From Verrucomicrobiota bacterium (lineage in GTDB: Bacteria > Verrucomicrobiota > Verrucomicrobiia > Limisphaerales > UBA9464): a DNA stretch of 49,572 nt. The position numbers and the translations under genes are program-made. The stretch covers positions 1 through 49,572 of the forward strand of contig WBXI01000007.1 of assembly GCA_008933025.1 (NCBI GenBank), in the 5' to 3' direction. The notes beneath the pieces were generated by a model that made no database searches, was not told the DNA's origin, and saw only the letters and a program-made list of their open reading frames with translations. Positions 34,630-42,777 of this stretch are shown one piece after another (the stretch's first letter is position 1; every line of letters begins with the position of its first letter).

Positions 34630-35991
34630 TCAGCGGCCCGGGTTGCCCCCGTCCTTGCCGGGTTCCCCGCCGGAAACCACCGGCGGGAATCCGTTCAACT
34701 GGCGCCAGATCTCGAACCACAGGGGCACGCGTTCCAGAAGCACCCAGCCGTTCGCCCGCACGCCCTGCCGGAGCCATCGGTTCGCGGGCCACGCCAGCGC
34801 GGTCTCGCTGCCGCCGCGCAGGATCCGGTCGGGCTTCGGCGCCACCAGCACCCGGAACTTCCCCTTCCCGTTGTCGGTCGGGTCCACCAGGACGACCTCG
34901 CCGCCGAAGGTTCCCACCGCCACCGAGGGCCAACCGGCGAACTGGACCGCGGGCCAGCCCTCGAACTGGACGCGCACCGGGCTGCCTTCCCGCCGCGGCT
35001 TGCCATCCGGCCCGACCTCCCGCGACCGCACCAACGGCATGTCGTTGCCGTCGATCCACAACTCGACCATGCGGCTCTCGGTCTCGGGAATCAGCGTGCA
35101 CAGCGGGCTGCCGGCCCGCAGGTACGTGCCCTCCGTCGCCGTCACCCGAAACACCACGCCGTCCCGCGGCGCCACCACCCGTTGCATCGCGTTTTGGCTG
35201 ATCTGGATGTCGAGACTCACCACCGCCTGCGACGCGGAGGCCAGGTCGGCCCGCGCCGCTTCCCGCGCCGCCGCCACGGAATTCAACGTCGCCAACCCGT
35301 CCGTCTCCGTGCGCTGGAGGTCCGCCTGCGCCCGCACCAACTCCGCCGCCGTGCGGTCGCGCTCGAGGGTCGCCAACTCGAACTCGCGCTGCGAGGCCAA
35401 CCCCCGACGGTCCCGGTAGAGCGAATCGATCCGCTCGAACTGGAGACGCGCCGTGTCGGCCGCGTAGCGGGCCGCGTCGAGCCGCGTCCTCGCCGCCTCG
35501 ATGGAAAGCCGCAGCGACCGTTGCTGCTCCTCGATCTGCCGCGCGATGGCCCCCTCGCGGTCCGTCGCCGCCGCCTTCCGCACCAACGCTGCTTCCCGCT
35601 GCAGGCCGAGATGCCCCAGCAGGTTCGGATCGTTGTCCACGATCTCGAACAGCGTGTCGCCCTGCTTCACCGCCTTGCCCTCGACGACGTGCGCCCGCGA
35701 CACGCGGCCCGGCAGGGGCGACTCCACGTTGACCGCCCGCTCGAGCGGATCGTAGGCCACCACCCGGCCGGTCCCGCCCACGAACTGCTGCCATGGCAGG
35801 ACCACGATCCCGGCGAGCAGCAGCGCGAAAAGCACCGCGAGAATCCAACTGAACAACCGCGCGCCCCGACCCGACCCCGCGAGCGCCAATGCCGGAAGCC
35901 CGCCCCCCTCGTCCCACAAGGCCAGCGCCGGCCGGCTAGACGACCTTCCTTCGGACGCCGTTTGGGATGTCTCGTGGGTGTCCATGGTCAT
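34630..35991 (-). CDS. HlyD-family periplasmic adaptor (membrane fusion protein)
   Basis: A 453-residue membrane-fusion protein linking an inner-membrane ABC protein to TolC. An N-terminal cytoplasmic tail precedes one membrane helix (ARLFSWILAVLFALLLAGIVVL, around residues 44-66). A biotinyl-lipoyl half follows (VESPLPGRVSRAHVVEGKAVKQG). Long helical hairpins run from about 130 to 260, with the second lipoyl half at QRVVAPRDGVVFRV and then beta-barrel and membrane-proximal domains (RVQFEGWPAVQF). Its ATG overlaps the ABC gene's TGA by four bases (35988-35991), and its stop abuts the TolC start, so the three are tightly coupled. A second in-frame ATG is at 35985. Confidence 0.93.
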   Translation of the reverse strand: MTMDTHETSQTASEGRSSSRPALALWDEGGGLPALALAGSGRGARLFSWILAVLFALLLAGIVVLPWQQFVGGTGRVVAYDPLERAVNVESPLPGRVSRAHVVEGKAVKQGDTLFEIVDNDPNLLGHLGLQREAALVRKAAATDREGAIARQIEEQQRSLRLSIEAARTRLDAARYAADTARLQFERIDSLYRDRRGLASQREFELATLERDRTAAELVRAQADLQRTETDGLATLNSVAAAREAARADLASASQAVVSLDIQISQNAMQRVVAPRDGVVFRVTATEGTYLRAGSPLCTLIPETESRMVELWIDGNDMPLVRSREVGPDGKPRREGSPVRVQFEGWPAVQFAGWPSVAVGTFGGEVVLVDPTDNGKGKFRVLVAPKPDRILRGGSETALAWPANRWLRQGVRANGWVLLERVPLWFEIWRQLNGFPPVVSGGEPGKDGGNPGR

Positions 35992-37859
35992 TCGGGGCGA
36001 TTCGATGCGGTGCCGCCGACCCGCTCCGCGCCCAACCCGATGCGGAAGCCGCAGTTCCGGATCACTTCCGGGTCGCGCGTGGCCACCAGCACCGTCCACG
36101 AGCGCTCGGGGGCAAACAGGGTCGACAGCAAGGGGCCGAGCACCTCGGGATCCAACCCGTCGAGCACCGCGTCGAGCAACAACAGGCGTGGTTTGCCCAC
36201 CATCGCCCGCGCCAGCACCAACCGGGTCCGCTGGACACTCGTCAACGGGCGCCCCCCCAGCAGCACCGGGCTGTCCAGACCCGCCGGCATCGACAGCACG
36301 TCGTCGAGCAACCCCGACAACCGCAGCGCCTCCCGGACCTCGTCGATCCCGATTCCCGGGCGCGCCATCCGCACGTTGTCCGCGACCGACGCCTCGATGA
36401 TCTCGTGTCCCCGCACCAGCGAGACGTCCTTCCGGAGGGCTGCCAGGGACCATTGCCGGAGGTCCAGCCCGTCGAGGCTCGCATGGCCGGACGACGGGAG
36501 GCGCAGGCCGTAGAGGAGATCGAGCAGCGTGCTGGCCCCGCCGCCGACCGGTGCCACCAGCGCCGTCGTCGTGCCGCGCTCCAATGCGAACGTGACCTCC
36601 TGCAGGACCGGGTTCCCGGAAGGATAGGCAAACGACAGCCCGCGCACCTCCAGACGGGCGGGACCCGCGCCAACCGAGGGCCATTCCCCCGACTCGCGCT
36701 CCGTTTCCAGATCGACGAGGTGGCCGATCTTGTCCATGGCCGCCATGGCGTCGTACCAGCCCTCGAGGTGTTTCCCGAGCTTGGCGACGGACGCGACGAC
36801 GGCGGTGACGATGATCTCGGACGCCACCAACTGGCCCAGCGTGAGCTCCCCGGAAAGCACCAGGAAGCCACCGACGGCCAGCAACGCCGACGACGCCAGC
36901 GCCTGGAGCGCGAGAAGCCCGCCGATCTGCCGCATCAACACCCGGAAATGCGACCGGCGCGATTCGAGGTAACGGCGGGCCAGCAGGTCGGCGCGGTCCA
37001 GCGCGAAGCGCGAACCGCCCGGGCCCTTGAAGAGATTCGGGAAATGCGCCAGTTCCTCGAGCCAGCCGGCGACCGCGTATTTCGCCCGCGATTCCTCGAT
37101 GCTGGTGCGCACCGCGCCGCGCCCCAGCCCGAAGACCAGCAGGCACAACAGCACCAGCAGCACGAGCACGAACGCCAGCAACGACGGATGGTAGAAGGCC
37201 AACACCACCATCCCGATCACCGCCGAAAGCACCAGGTTGACGCCGTCCAGCAACAGCAGCGACGAACTCTTCTGCACCGTCGCGACGTCGAAGAACCGGT
37301 TGACCAACTCGGGCGCGTGGACGCGGTCGATCGCCGACGCGGCCACGCGCGGCAACCGGTGGGCAAGGTCCGCCGCGAGCCGCACGAAGATGCGGCGCTG
37401 GATCACCTCGGCCAGATAGTGCTGCACCGCCCGCACCAGTGCCAGGAGCACCAGGACCGCGAGCAACGCCACCGACAGCACCAGCAGGGCCTGCAGGTAA
37501 ACGCGCTGCTGTCCGCCGAAGGCGATGTTGTTCACCACCGCGTCCACCGTCAGTGGCACCGCGAGGTAGAGGATCCCGGTGATGCCGCTGAAAATCACCA
37601 GCGCCCGGATGTCCCGCATCTCCGCGCGCAGCAATCCCCAGAGGCGGCGGTGCGGCGAGGGATGGTCCTCCCCGTGGTGCGCCCCGTGGTCCTCAGCCGC
37701 CCGCGCCCCGAGCTCCGCCACGGGCCGGGCCGCCTGCACCACCGCAAAATCCCAGGGGACGTTCGCGTCCGCCATTCCAAGCTCGCGCGCCAACCCCTCG
37801 CGACGGGTCTCCCGCGGGGACCCGCGGGTGCCGGGCCCCAGAACCCGGGCATGGAACAT
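35988..37859 (-). CDS. Type I secretion ABC transporter, membrane and (degenerate) ATPase part
   Basis: From the ATG at 37859 this frame encodes 623 residues: a six-helix exporter membrane domain (ALVIFSGITGILYLAVPL, LLVLSVALLAVLVLLALV, SAVIGMVVLAFYHPSLLAF, ALASSALLAVGGFLVLSG) and an ABC ATPase domain. The ATPase is degenerate at every key place. Walker A reads APVGGGAST with Ala for Lys (36528-36554), the signature is LTSVQ instead of LSGGQ (36231-36245), Walker B is LLLLDAVLDG with Ala for the catalytic Glu (36168-36170), and the H-loop is ATRDPE with Arg for His (36075-36077). It is thus probably ATPase-dead. The natural N-terminus (C39-like domain) lies upstream in another frame; see 37595-38218. 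Stop overlaps the HlyD start. Confidence 0.8.
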   Translation of the reverse strand: MFHARVLGPGTRGSPRETRREGLARELGMADANVPWDFAVVQAARPVAELGARAAEDHGAHHGEDHPSPHRRLWGLLRAEMRDIRALVIFSGITGILYLAVPLTVDAVVNNIAFGGQQRVYLQALLVLSVALLAVLVLLALVRAVQHYLAEVIQRRIFVRLAADLAHRLPRVAASAIDRVHAPELVNRFFDVATVQKSSSLLLLDGVNLVLSAVIGMVVLAFYHPSLLAFVLVLLVLLCLLVFGLGRGAVRTSIEESRAKYAVAGWLEELAHFPNLFKGPGGSRFALDRADLLARRYLESRRSHFRVLMRQIGGLLALQALASSALLAVGGFLVLSGELTLGQLVASEIIVTAVVASVAKLGKHLEGWYDAMAAMDKIGHLVDLETERESGEWPSVGAGPARLEVRGLSFAYPSGNPVLQEVTFALERGTTTALVAPVGGGASTLLDLLYGLRLPSSGHASLDGLDLRQWSLAALRKDVSLVRGHEIIEASVADNVRMARPGIGIDEVREALRLSGLLDDVLSMPAGLDSPVLLGGRPLTSVQRTRLVLARAMVGKPRLLLLDAVLDGLDPEVLGPLLSTLFAPERSWTVLVATRDPEVIRNCGFRIGLGAERVGGTASNRPE

Positions 37860-38218
37860 CCCGCGCCCCGCCACGATCCGCCACGATCCGCCACGATCCG
37901 CCACGATCCATCCGCCGTGATCGCCACGAACGGCACATCCGGCCGTGCCCGCCACAGCATGTCCGCCAGTGGCATGCGCACCGTCTCCACCCGCAGGCCG
38001 CATTCGCTCGCGGCCGCCGCCAATCGTTCGAACCGGCACGACGCGTCGTTCCCCGGCACCGATTGCAACGCCCGGCCCACCGCCGCGCGCACCTGCCGCG
38101 CCTCGCACGCAACCCCCGTCATGCCGGCCAATCGTTCGAGGCACTCGATCGCCGCATCCGCGTCGGGCGCATCCCCGTCGGGCGCGGTCGTCGAACTGGA
38201 TGTCGGCTTTGAATTCAT
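37595..38218 (-). pseudogene. Out-of-frame N-terminal part of the type I secretion ABC gene (C39-like domain)
   Basis: From the ATG at 38218 about 100 residues look like the C39-peptidase-like domain of type I secretion transporters (IECLERLAGMTGVACEARQV, RFERLAAAASECGLRVETVR, VPFVAITADG). The frame then enters a 10-bp tandem repeat (37869-37908) and continues as non-conserved, Trp/Arg-rich sequence to a stop at 37595. The transporter continues in a different frame right after the repeat. With two or five repeat units the text would read ADGSWRIVAGRGMFHARV and join both parts in frame, giving a protein of about 740 residues; with the four units present it does not. This is a natural frameshift, a switchable gene or an assembly error. 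Confidence 0.75.
37869..37908 (-). repeat. Four perfect tandem copies of a 10-bp unit inside the ABC gene
   Basis: The unit cgccacgatc on the plus strand (gatcgtggcg on the coding strand) is repeated four times without a mismatch: 37869-37878, 37879-37888, 37889-37898 and 37899-37908. As ten is not a multiple of three, each gain or loss of a unit changes the reading frame of the gene it interrupts. Two or five units restore the frame between the C39-like and transporter parts. Confidence 0.95.
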
Positions 38219-38470
38219 CGGATCCCTCCCCACGCTTCCGTGGGCACACCCCGGCCATACGGCGCGTCCACCTGTCGGGCTCTTGCCAACTGTCAAGGCC
38301 CAGACCGCGGGTCCGCCGCCTTGCGGAGGAATCGACCCGACTGGCAGTCGCGGCGCGGGACGGCGCATCCACGGTGGGCGTTTTCCATCCCCCGGTGGGC
38401 ACACGCGGGCAACCGCCCGCCGCGGACGCGGCACTCGCCAACCCATGCCCGCCCCGCTTAACTCCGGCCC

Positions 38471-40378
38471 ATGAAACGGCAGGGCTGGTTGCTCGGGATC
38501 GCGGCGATCGCATGGCTTTTTTCCGCGACGCTCCGGGCGCAGGACAAAAAGGACGCCACCGACGCCGCGTGGATGGCCGAGCACTACACGAAGTACGAGT
38601 TCCGCATCCCCATGCGGGACGGCGTCCGGCTCGCCACCCGCGTTTTCGTCCCCAAGGACGACGCCACCAACTACCCGATCGTCCTCACCCGCACCCCGTA
38701 TGCCCTAAAACCCTACGGACCCGACCGCTACACGGACCCCAGCGGATCCTTCGAATCGCTGGCCCGCGACGGGTTCGTCCTCGCGACCCAGGACGTCCGC
38801 GGCCGCTTTGGGTCCGAGGGCACGTTCGTCCACGTGCGTCCCTTCCTTCCCGCCAAGGGCCCGAAGGACACCGACGAAAGCACGGACGCGTGGGACACCA
38901 TCGACTGGTTGGTGAAGAACGTGCCGGGCAACAACGGCCGGGTGGGCATGTTCGGCATCTCGTACCCCGGCTTCTACACGTCGATGGTAATGATCCACGG
39001 CCACCCCGCCCTCAAGGCCGCGTCGCCCCAGGCCCCGATCAGCGACTGGTTCATGGGCGACGACGTCCACCACAACGGCGCCTTCTTCCTCTCGCAGAAC
39101 TTCAACTTCTTCTGGGCGTTCGAGGTCCGGAACGAGGACCCGCTCCACGAGGCCGACAAACATTTCCTCTTCGGCAACCCCGACGGCTACGACTTCTACC
39201 GTCGCATGGGACCCCTGCGGAATTCCGAGTCCGTCCATTTCAAGGGCCGCGTCCCGGCATGGAAGGACTTCCTCGACCATCCCGACTACGACGCGTGGTG
39301 GCAGGCCCGCAACATCCGTCCCCATCTCAGGGACGTCTCGTGCGCCGTGCTGACCGTCGGGGGTTGGTTCGATGCCGAGGACCTGTTCGGCGCGCTGGAA
39401 ACGTACCGGTGGACCGAACGCCTGAACCCGGGGATCACCAACCAGATCGTGATGGGCCCGTGGACCCACGGCCAATGGGGCCGCGGCGACGGCGACCGCG
39501 TGGGCGACATCGCGTTCCGTTCCAAGACGGGGGAGTACTACAGGAAACACATCGAGCTGCCCTTCTTCCGGCGCCATCTGAAAGGCGACACCAACGGGGT
39601 GGTCGCCGAGGCGCAGATGTTCGAGACGGGCACGGATCGCTGGCGCAAATTCGACGCGTGGCCCCCGACGGCGACGCGCAAGACGGATCTCTATTTCCAC
39701 GCCGCCGGGAAGCTGGCGGTCGGGACCCCGCCGGGCGAGGGCGAGGGTGCCTTCGACGAGTACACCAGCGACCCGGCCAAACCGGTGCCGTTCACGCTGG
39801 AAGTCACCACGGGTTATCCGCGGGGCTTTCCCACGCATGACCAACGGTTCGCCGCTTCCCGTCCCGACGTGGTGGTCTATGAAACCGAACCGCTCGAGGA
39901 AGACGTGACCTTGGCCGGCCCGCTCGGGGTCGCCCTCCAGGTCTCCACCACCGGCACCGACGGCGATTGGGTCGTCAAACTGATCGATGTCTACGATCCC
40001 GATTATCCCGACCCGACCCCGAATCCGAGTTATCTGGCCATGGGCGGCTACCAGCAATTGGTACGCGGGGACGTGATGCGCGCACGGTATCGCAACGGCT
40101 TCGAGAAGCCCGAGGCCATGGTTCCCGGGAAGGTCACCCCCGTGAACTTCGAGATGCCCGACGTCCTGCACACCTTCCGGCGCGGGCATCGGATCATGGT
40201 GCAGGTGCAAAGCAGTTGGTTCCCCCTGGTGGACCGGAATCCCCAGACCTTCGTGAACATCTACAACGCCCGCGCCGAGGATTTCCAAAAGGCCACCCAA
40301 AGGATCCACCGCTCGGCCCGGGCCGCCTCCAAACTCACGGTGCGCGTGCTGCCCCAGACCGTCGGCACCAAGCCGTGA
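38471..40378 (+). CDS. Exported CocE/NonD-family hydrolase (alpha-amino-acid ester hydrolase-like)
   Basis: A 635-residue serine hydrolase with a signal peptide (MKRQGWLLGIAAIAWLFSATLRAQ). The X-Pro dipeptidyl-peptidase/CocE fold is shown by YEFRIPMRDGVRLATRVFVPK and QDVRGRFGSEG. The nucleophile elbow is MFGISYPGFY. The acid is in LTVGGWFDAEDLFG and the His in MGPWTHGQWGRG, followed by the C-terminal jelly-roll domain (EEDVTLAGPLGVALQVSTTG, YRNGFEKPEAMVPGKV, FRRGHRIMVQVQSSWFP). By family knowledge these cleave esters or acyl amides such as alpha-amino acid esters, beta-lactam side chains or cocaine; the natural substrate here is unknown. Divergent from the secretion operon with 252 bases between starts. 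ATG at 38471. Confidence 0.93.
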   Translation: MKRQGWLLGIAAIAWLFSATLRAQDKKDATDAAWMAEHYTKYEFRIPMRDGVRLATRVFVPKDDATNYPIVLTRTPYALKPYGPDRYTDPSGSFESLARDGFVLATQDVRGRFGSEGTFVHVRPFLPAKGPKDTDESTDAWDTIDWLVKNVPGNNGRVGMFGISYPGFYTSMVMIHGHPALKAASPQAPISDWFMGDDVHHNGAFFLSQNFNFFWAFEVRNEDPLHEADKHFLFGNPDGYDFYRRMGPLRNSESVHFKGRVPAWKDFLDHPDYDAWWQARNIRPHLRDVSCAVLTVGGWFDAEDLFGALETYRWTERLNPGITNQIVMGPWTHGQWGRGDGDRVGDIAFRSKTGEYYRKHIELPFFRRHLKGDTNGVVAEAQMFETGTDRWRKFDAWPPTATRKTDLYFHAAGKLAVGTPPGEGEGAFDEYTSDPAKPVPFTLEVTTGYPRGFPTHDQRFAASRPDVVVYETEPLEEDVTLAGPLGVALQVSTTGTDGDWVVKLIDVYDPDYPDPTPNPSYLAMGGYQQLVRGDVMRARYRNGFEKPEAMVPGKVTPVNFEMPDVLHTFRRGHRIMVQVQSSWFPLVDRNPQTFVNIYNARAEDFQKATQRIHRSARAASKLTVRVLPQTVGTKP

Positions 40379-40553
40379 CGCCGGCCAACGCCACCGAACC
40401 CGCGACCGGCGGACGATCGCAACCACCCGCGGGGAGACCCGGCCAATCGGCGGGGAGTGGAATCGGGAATGCGTGCTAGCGTGCCGATAGCCTTCGGTCG
40501 GCCCGGCCACGGGGCACGGGGTCCGGTCCGTCGGCAGGACATGGGGCATCGCC

Positions 40554-41321
40554 ATGAAAGCCACGGCATGGATGACTTGGGGCGTCGCGACCGGCGTTCT
40601 GGCAAGGGTCGCGGCCCAGTCCGTCCTCTTCGACTTCGATAGCGCGCCGATCGGTTCGCCGCTCCCGTTGGATCTGTCCGCCGGCGGCCTGACGGCCTCG
40701 TTCTCCGCCACCGGGAAGGGGTTCTCGATCCAGCGGGCCGACACCATGGGCTTCACGCCGCCCGGGTTCTCGGGGTTGTGCCTGTATCCCAGCAGCGTGT
40801 TCGCAGCCGACTTGATCGTGATGTTTTCCCAACCCCTCGTCGGTTTCTCGATCCTCTATTCGCCGCAGGAACTCGGCTGCGACGATTCCGCCACCCTGCG
40901 CGCGACGGCCTACCGGAACCAAGTCGAGGTCGGGATCGCCACCGCCACCGCCACGAACCCCGGCACGTGGCCAACGGAGACCCTCCGACTGGATTCCGCC
41001 ACCCCCTTCGACCGGGTGGTCGTCGTTTATGCCTCGAGGCCTCCGACCTGCCAGGAATGGGGCCCGATTTTCATGGCCGACAACATGGCGGTGACGCCCG
41101 CCCCGCAACCTCCCGTGCTCCGGGTCGCTCGGTCGGCCGGGAAGGTCGAGATCTCCTGGCCGACAACGACGACGGGATTCGTGCTCCAATCGAGCGCGGA
41201 TCCGTTGGAGCCGAATTCGTGGTTGCCCGTCGCGCAGGCGCCGGTGACCTCGGCGGACTGGGAGACGATTGCCGTGGAACCGGCCGCCGCGCGCGCGTTT
41301 TTCAGGCTCGCCCCCCGTTGA
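40554..41321 (+). CDS. Secreted beta-sandwich protein with shared C-terminal domain
   Basis: A 255-residue secreted protein (signal peptide MKATAWMTWGVATGVLARVAAQ). Residues 25-175 form a beta-sandwich-like domain beginning VLFDFDSAPIGSPLPLDLSAGG, the kind seen in PEP-CTERM-type extracellular proteins. The last 70 residues (PPVLRVARSAGKVEISWP, GFVLQSSADPL, NSWLPV, ending RAFFRLAPR) are a module that recurs in other proteins in this window. Two Cys in the middle (ELGCDDS, PPTCQEWG) could form a disulfide. Unknown function; the LamG protein follows 33 bases later, same strand. ATG at 40554. Confidence 0.7.
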   Translation: MKATAWMTWGVATGVLARVAAQSVLFDFDSAPIGSPLPLDLSAGGLTASFSATGKGFSIQRADTMGFTPPGFSGLCLYPSSVFAADLIVMFSQPLVGFSILYSPQELGCDDSATLRATAYRNQVEVGIATATATNPGTWPTETLRLDSATPFDRVVVVYASRPPTCQEWGPIFMADNMAVTPAPQPPVLRVARSAGKVEISWPTTTTGFVLQSSADPLEPNSWLPVAQAPVTSADWETIAVEPAAARAFFRLAPR

Positions 41322-41354
41322 TCCGACCGTTTCCAAAACCCGCCGAACCTGTCC

Positions 41355-42269
41355 ATGAACCCATTCCCCAATCCGAAATCCCCGCCGTCCCTGCTGCTGC
41401 TGGGCTTGGCGGCGGGCTTGGCGCTCCATGCCGGCACCGGCCCGTTGGCGTGGTGGCGCGGCGACGGCAACGCCAACGATTCCGCCGGGGACAACCACGG
41501 GACGCTCCTGAACGGGACGACCTTCGCGCCGGGCATCGCACCCGGCGCCGGCGGGCAGGCGTTCGACTTCGATGGCAGCGACGATGCGGTGCAGTTTCCC
41601 AATCCCGCGGCACCGATCGTGAGCGAAGGCCTGACGGTCGCGGGCTGGCTGCGGACGTCCGGCACCGCCGAATTCTCCGGCGTGCTGAGCAAGTTCCTCC
41701 AGAACGGACAGACCACCGGCTTTCAGATCGGCATGAGCGGCAACAACGGGTTCGCCCCGAACCGTGCCGGAATCCTGCGATCCGACCTGGGAACCGGAAA
41801 CACCTATACGACCGCGTTCAACCTCCACCGGGTGGACGACGGCGCCCCGCATCATTTCGCCATCACCTGCGACGGGCGCTCGGCCGTGCTTTACGTGGAC
41901 GGCGAGGCCGGCACCCCGGTCGCAGTGGCCAACTGGATTCCCAACAATGCCGCCCCCATCGTTCTCGGAAGCGATCCCGGAAGCGGTGGGCGCCATTTCC
42001 ACGGGCAACTCGACGAGGTGACCATCTATCCGCGCGTCCTCGACGCAGGCGAGATCCAGGCCCTGGCAGGGAAGCCGTCCCTTCGCATCGTGCGCGCGAA
42101 TCCGGACGAGGCCGTCGTTTCGTGGCCGGCCGGCGCCCTCGGCTTCCAACTGCAGGTCAACGACAGCCTGGATCCGGCGGGATGGATCGGCATGCCGGGC
42201 GGCGGGAACAATCCGACCACGGTGCCCACGACGTCGGGCCCGAAGTGGTATCGGTTGGCCAGACCCTAG
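41355..42269 (+). CDS. Secreted LamG/concanavalin A-like protein
   Basis: A 304-residue secreted protein. The signal peptide (SLLLLGLAAGLALHAG) is followed by a LamG-like jelly-roll: AWWRGDGNANDSAGDNHGTL, FDFDGSDDAVQF, LTVAGWLRTSG, HHFAITCDGRSAVLYVDGE, FHGQLDEVTIYPRVLDAGEIQAL. Such domains bind or present sugars or surfaces in extracellular proteins. The end (LRIVRANPDEAVVSWP, GFQLQVNDSLDPAGW, PKWYRLARP) is the same C-terminal module as in the preceding gene, so the two are probably functionally linked. Convergent with the DUF5519 gene. ATG at 41355. Confidence 0.85.
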   Translation: MNPFPNPKSPPSLLLLGLAAGLALHAGTGPLAWWRGDGNANDSAGDNHGTLLNGTTFAPGIAPGAGGQAFDFDGSDDAVQFPNPAAPIVSEGLTVAGWLRTSGTAEFSGVLSKFLQNGQTTGFQIGMSGNNGFAPNRAGILRSDLGTGNTYTTAFNLHRVDDGAPHHFAITCDGRSAVLYVDGEAGTPVAVANWIPNNAAPIVLGSDPGSGGRHFHGQLDEVTIYPRVLDAGEIQALAGKPSLRIVRANPDEAVVSWPAGALGFQLQVNDSLDPAGWIGMPGGGNNPTTVPTTSGPKWYRLARP

Positions 42270-42312
42270 GGCGCGCCGGATCGCCAGTCCTCCCGGATGG
42301 CACCGCCGACTT

Positions 42313-42777
42313 TCAAGCCGATGGCCGGGGTGGCGGGCGTCTTTCCATCGCGATCCGCAGCAACTCGACGGCGCCCGCCACGGCGCCCGCGTCCCGCACC
42401 CAGACGCTGACCCAACCGGACTCGCCGAACACGTGGTGCGGTTCCGCGCGTCCCTCCGCGATGCACTTCAGGGCGATGTCCCGGCCCAGCCAGACGTCCA
42501 AAAGCCCGCAGCCGTGGAGGTGCGCGAACTCCCGGCCGTCGGCAAGGCACGACACCCCGCCATGGCGGTGCCATCCGAATCCCACGCCCGGCCACGCCGA
42601 CGCCGCGCGCTCGACCGCGCGCATGGCCCGCAGGCGCCCGGGATCCGCGATGGCCACGGCCGTCTGGAACAGCGCGTCCGCGAACCACGGCAACAACGGC
42701 AGGCGCCCCAGCCAGCGTCCATGGCGGACGAGGCCCGTGAAAGCGGCCTCAATGCGACTCGGCGAGGCGGCGTGCAT
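42313..42777 (-). CDS. DUF5519 (luciferase-domain) protein
   Basis: A 154-residue cytoplasmic-looking protein. VGFGWHRHGGVSCLADGREFAHLHGCGLLDVWLGRD and HHVFGESGWVSVWV (both within the last 100 residues) match what I recall of DUF5519/luciferase-domain proteins, a family named by similarity and without proven luciferase activity. Its ATG lies inside the end of the SRPBCC membrane gene (overlap of 29 bases), so the two are coupled. ATG at 42777. Confidence 0.7.
   Translation of the reverse strand: MHAASPSRIEAAFTGLVRHGRWLGRLPLLPWFADALFQTAVAIADPGRLRAMRAVERAASAWPGVGFGWHRHGGVSCLADGREFAHLHGCGLLDVWLGRDIALKCIAEGRAEPHHVFGESGWVSVWVRDAGAVAGAVELLRIAMERRPPPRPSA

Noticed and set aside
37869-37908. CRISPR-like repeat
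   Set aside because: Ten-base units in direct tandem without spacers; not a CRISPR array. No CRISPR array or cas gene was found anywhere.
38268-38296. Perfect TTGACA upstream of the secretion ABC gene as promoter
   Set aside because: No acceptable -10 box at 15-19 bases (the hexamer there reads AGGTGG on the minus strand).
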